Notes under the pieces: model-generated
The model's database searches: none
Seen by the model: the letters and a program-made list of their open reading frames with translations, nothing else
What the model was told of the DNA's origin: nothing
Source: an uncultured Oscillospiraceae bacterium
GTDB lineage: Bacteria; Bacillota; Clostridia; Oscillospirales; Oscillospiraceae
DNA: 39,308 bases
Reading direction: 5' to 3'
NCBI GenBank assembly: GCA_944385535.1
Contig: CALWXR010000028.1
Coordinates: 1 to 39,308, forward strand
Program-made: the position numbers and the translations under genes
Shown: piece after piece, positions 39,177 through 39,308 of the stretch
Layout of the letters: the number at the start of each line of letters is the position of its first letter
Numbering within the stretch: the first letter of the stretch is position 1

Positions 39177-39229
39177 AAATGAGCAGGTCCTAAGGCCTGC
39201 TCATTTGCGCATAAAGCGCCATTTTTATG
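39177..39229 (+). terminator. Tandem terminators after the DUF2812 gene
   Basis: First stem AAATGAGCAGG..CCTGCTCATTT (39177-39206), then a smaller GCGC-ATAAA-GCGC followed by CATTTTT (39207-39229). The rest to the window end shows no gene, only the repeated 19-mer. Confidence 0.75.
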
Positions 39230-39233
39230 GAAT

Positions 39234-39252
39234 CTCTAAATGAGCAAATTCA
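39234..39252. repeat. Second copy of the 19-bp repeat
   Basis: CTCTAAATGAGCAAATTCA is identical to the complement of 33144-33162. Confidence 0.5.
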
Positions 39253-39308
39253 AAAAATAGACAAAGTGCCCCTATAGCGTCGAATACCCACAGAAAAAGG
39301 CGGAACAA

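Overview
This 39.3 kb window looks like the chromosome of an anaerobic, low-to-mid GC Gram-positive gut bacterium, probably Clostridia of the Oscillospiraceae/Ruminococcaceae kind. The support is GGAGG-type ribosome sites, lipobox lipoproteins, a split transketolase, the COG2984/4120/1101-type ABC importer, a VanY-type peptidase with wall-binding-like repeats, and two families of short palindromic repeats. The taxonomic call is inference; no rRNA or tRNA gene is present.

Region 1 (about 0.2-16.8 kb, visibly lower GC). A long minus-strand catabolic cluster reads from dapA-like (15513) down to a LarA homolog (207). In transcription order it holds a DapA-family aldolase, a ribose-type ABC importer (lipoprotein, double ATPase, permease), two VOC proteins, a Gfo/Idh/MocA oxidoreductase, a LarA homolog, a three-gene FAD/FAD/DUF1667 oxidoreductase set, a D-2-hydroxyacid dehydrogenase, a split UxaA-type dehydratase (SAF subunit plus large subunit) and a second LarA homolog. 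A divergent IclR regulator sits at the head. Both LarA proteins keep the residues that bind the nickel-pincer cofactor. The proposed logic is import of a sugar acid or hydroxyacid, 2-epimerisation, oxidation/reduction and dehydration, then aldol cleavage. The substrate is unknown. This cluster is the most likely undescribed system in the window. Two candidate operators can be seen: a TTGGAATA-GT-TATTCCAA palindrome over the dapA start site, and a motif shared by the regions upstream of the lipoprotein gene and of iclR.

Region 2 (16.8-17.8 kb) is a scar: the 3' part of a sodium/alanine symporter gene with two in-frame stops, joined tail-to-tail to the last 80 or so codons of a large serine recombinase. 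Region 3 (17.8-21.3 kb) holds a DUF308/HdeD-like plus AI-2E-family membrane pair controlled by a divergent TetR gene, then a GNAT acetyltransferase and repeat DNA.

Region 4 (21.3-37.2 kb, higher GC) holds a split transketolase, a three-gene envelope module (NTF2-like anchored protein, phosphodiester glycosidase-like protein, divergent Lgt-like membrane protein), an HD hydrolase, a COG2984-type ABC importer, a MoxR/VWA pair, RidA, an LRR-like membrane protein and a divergent VanY-type peptidase. Region 5 (37.2-39.3 kb) is a PadR-DUF2812 pair whose promoter carries two matched palindromes. Palindromic repeat elements lie between many of the region 3-4 operons.
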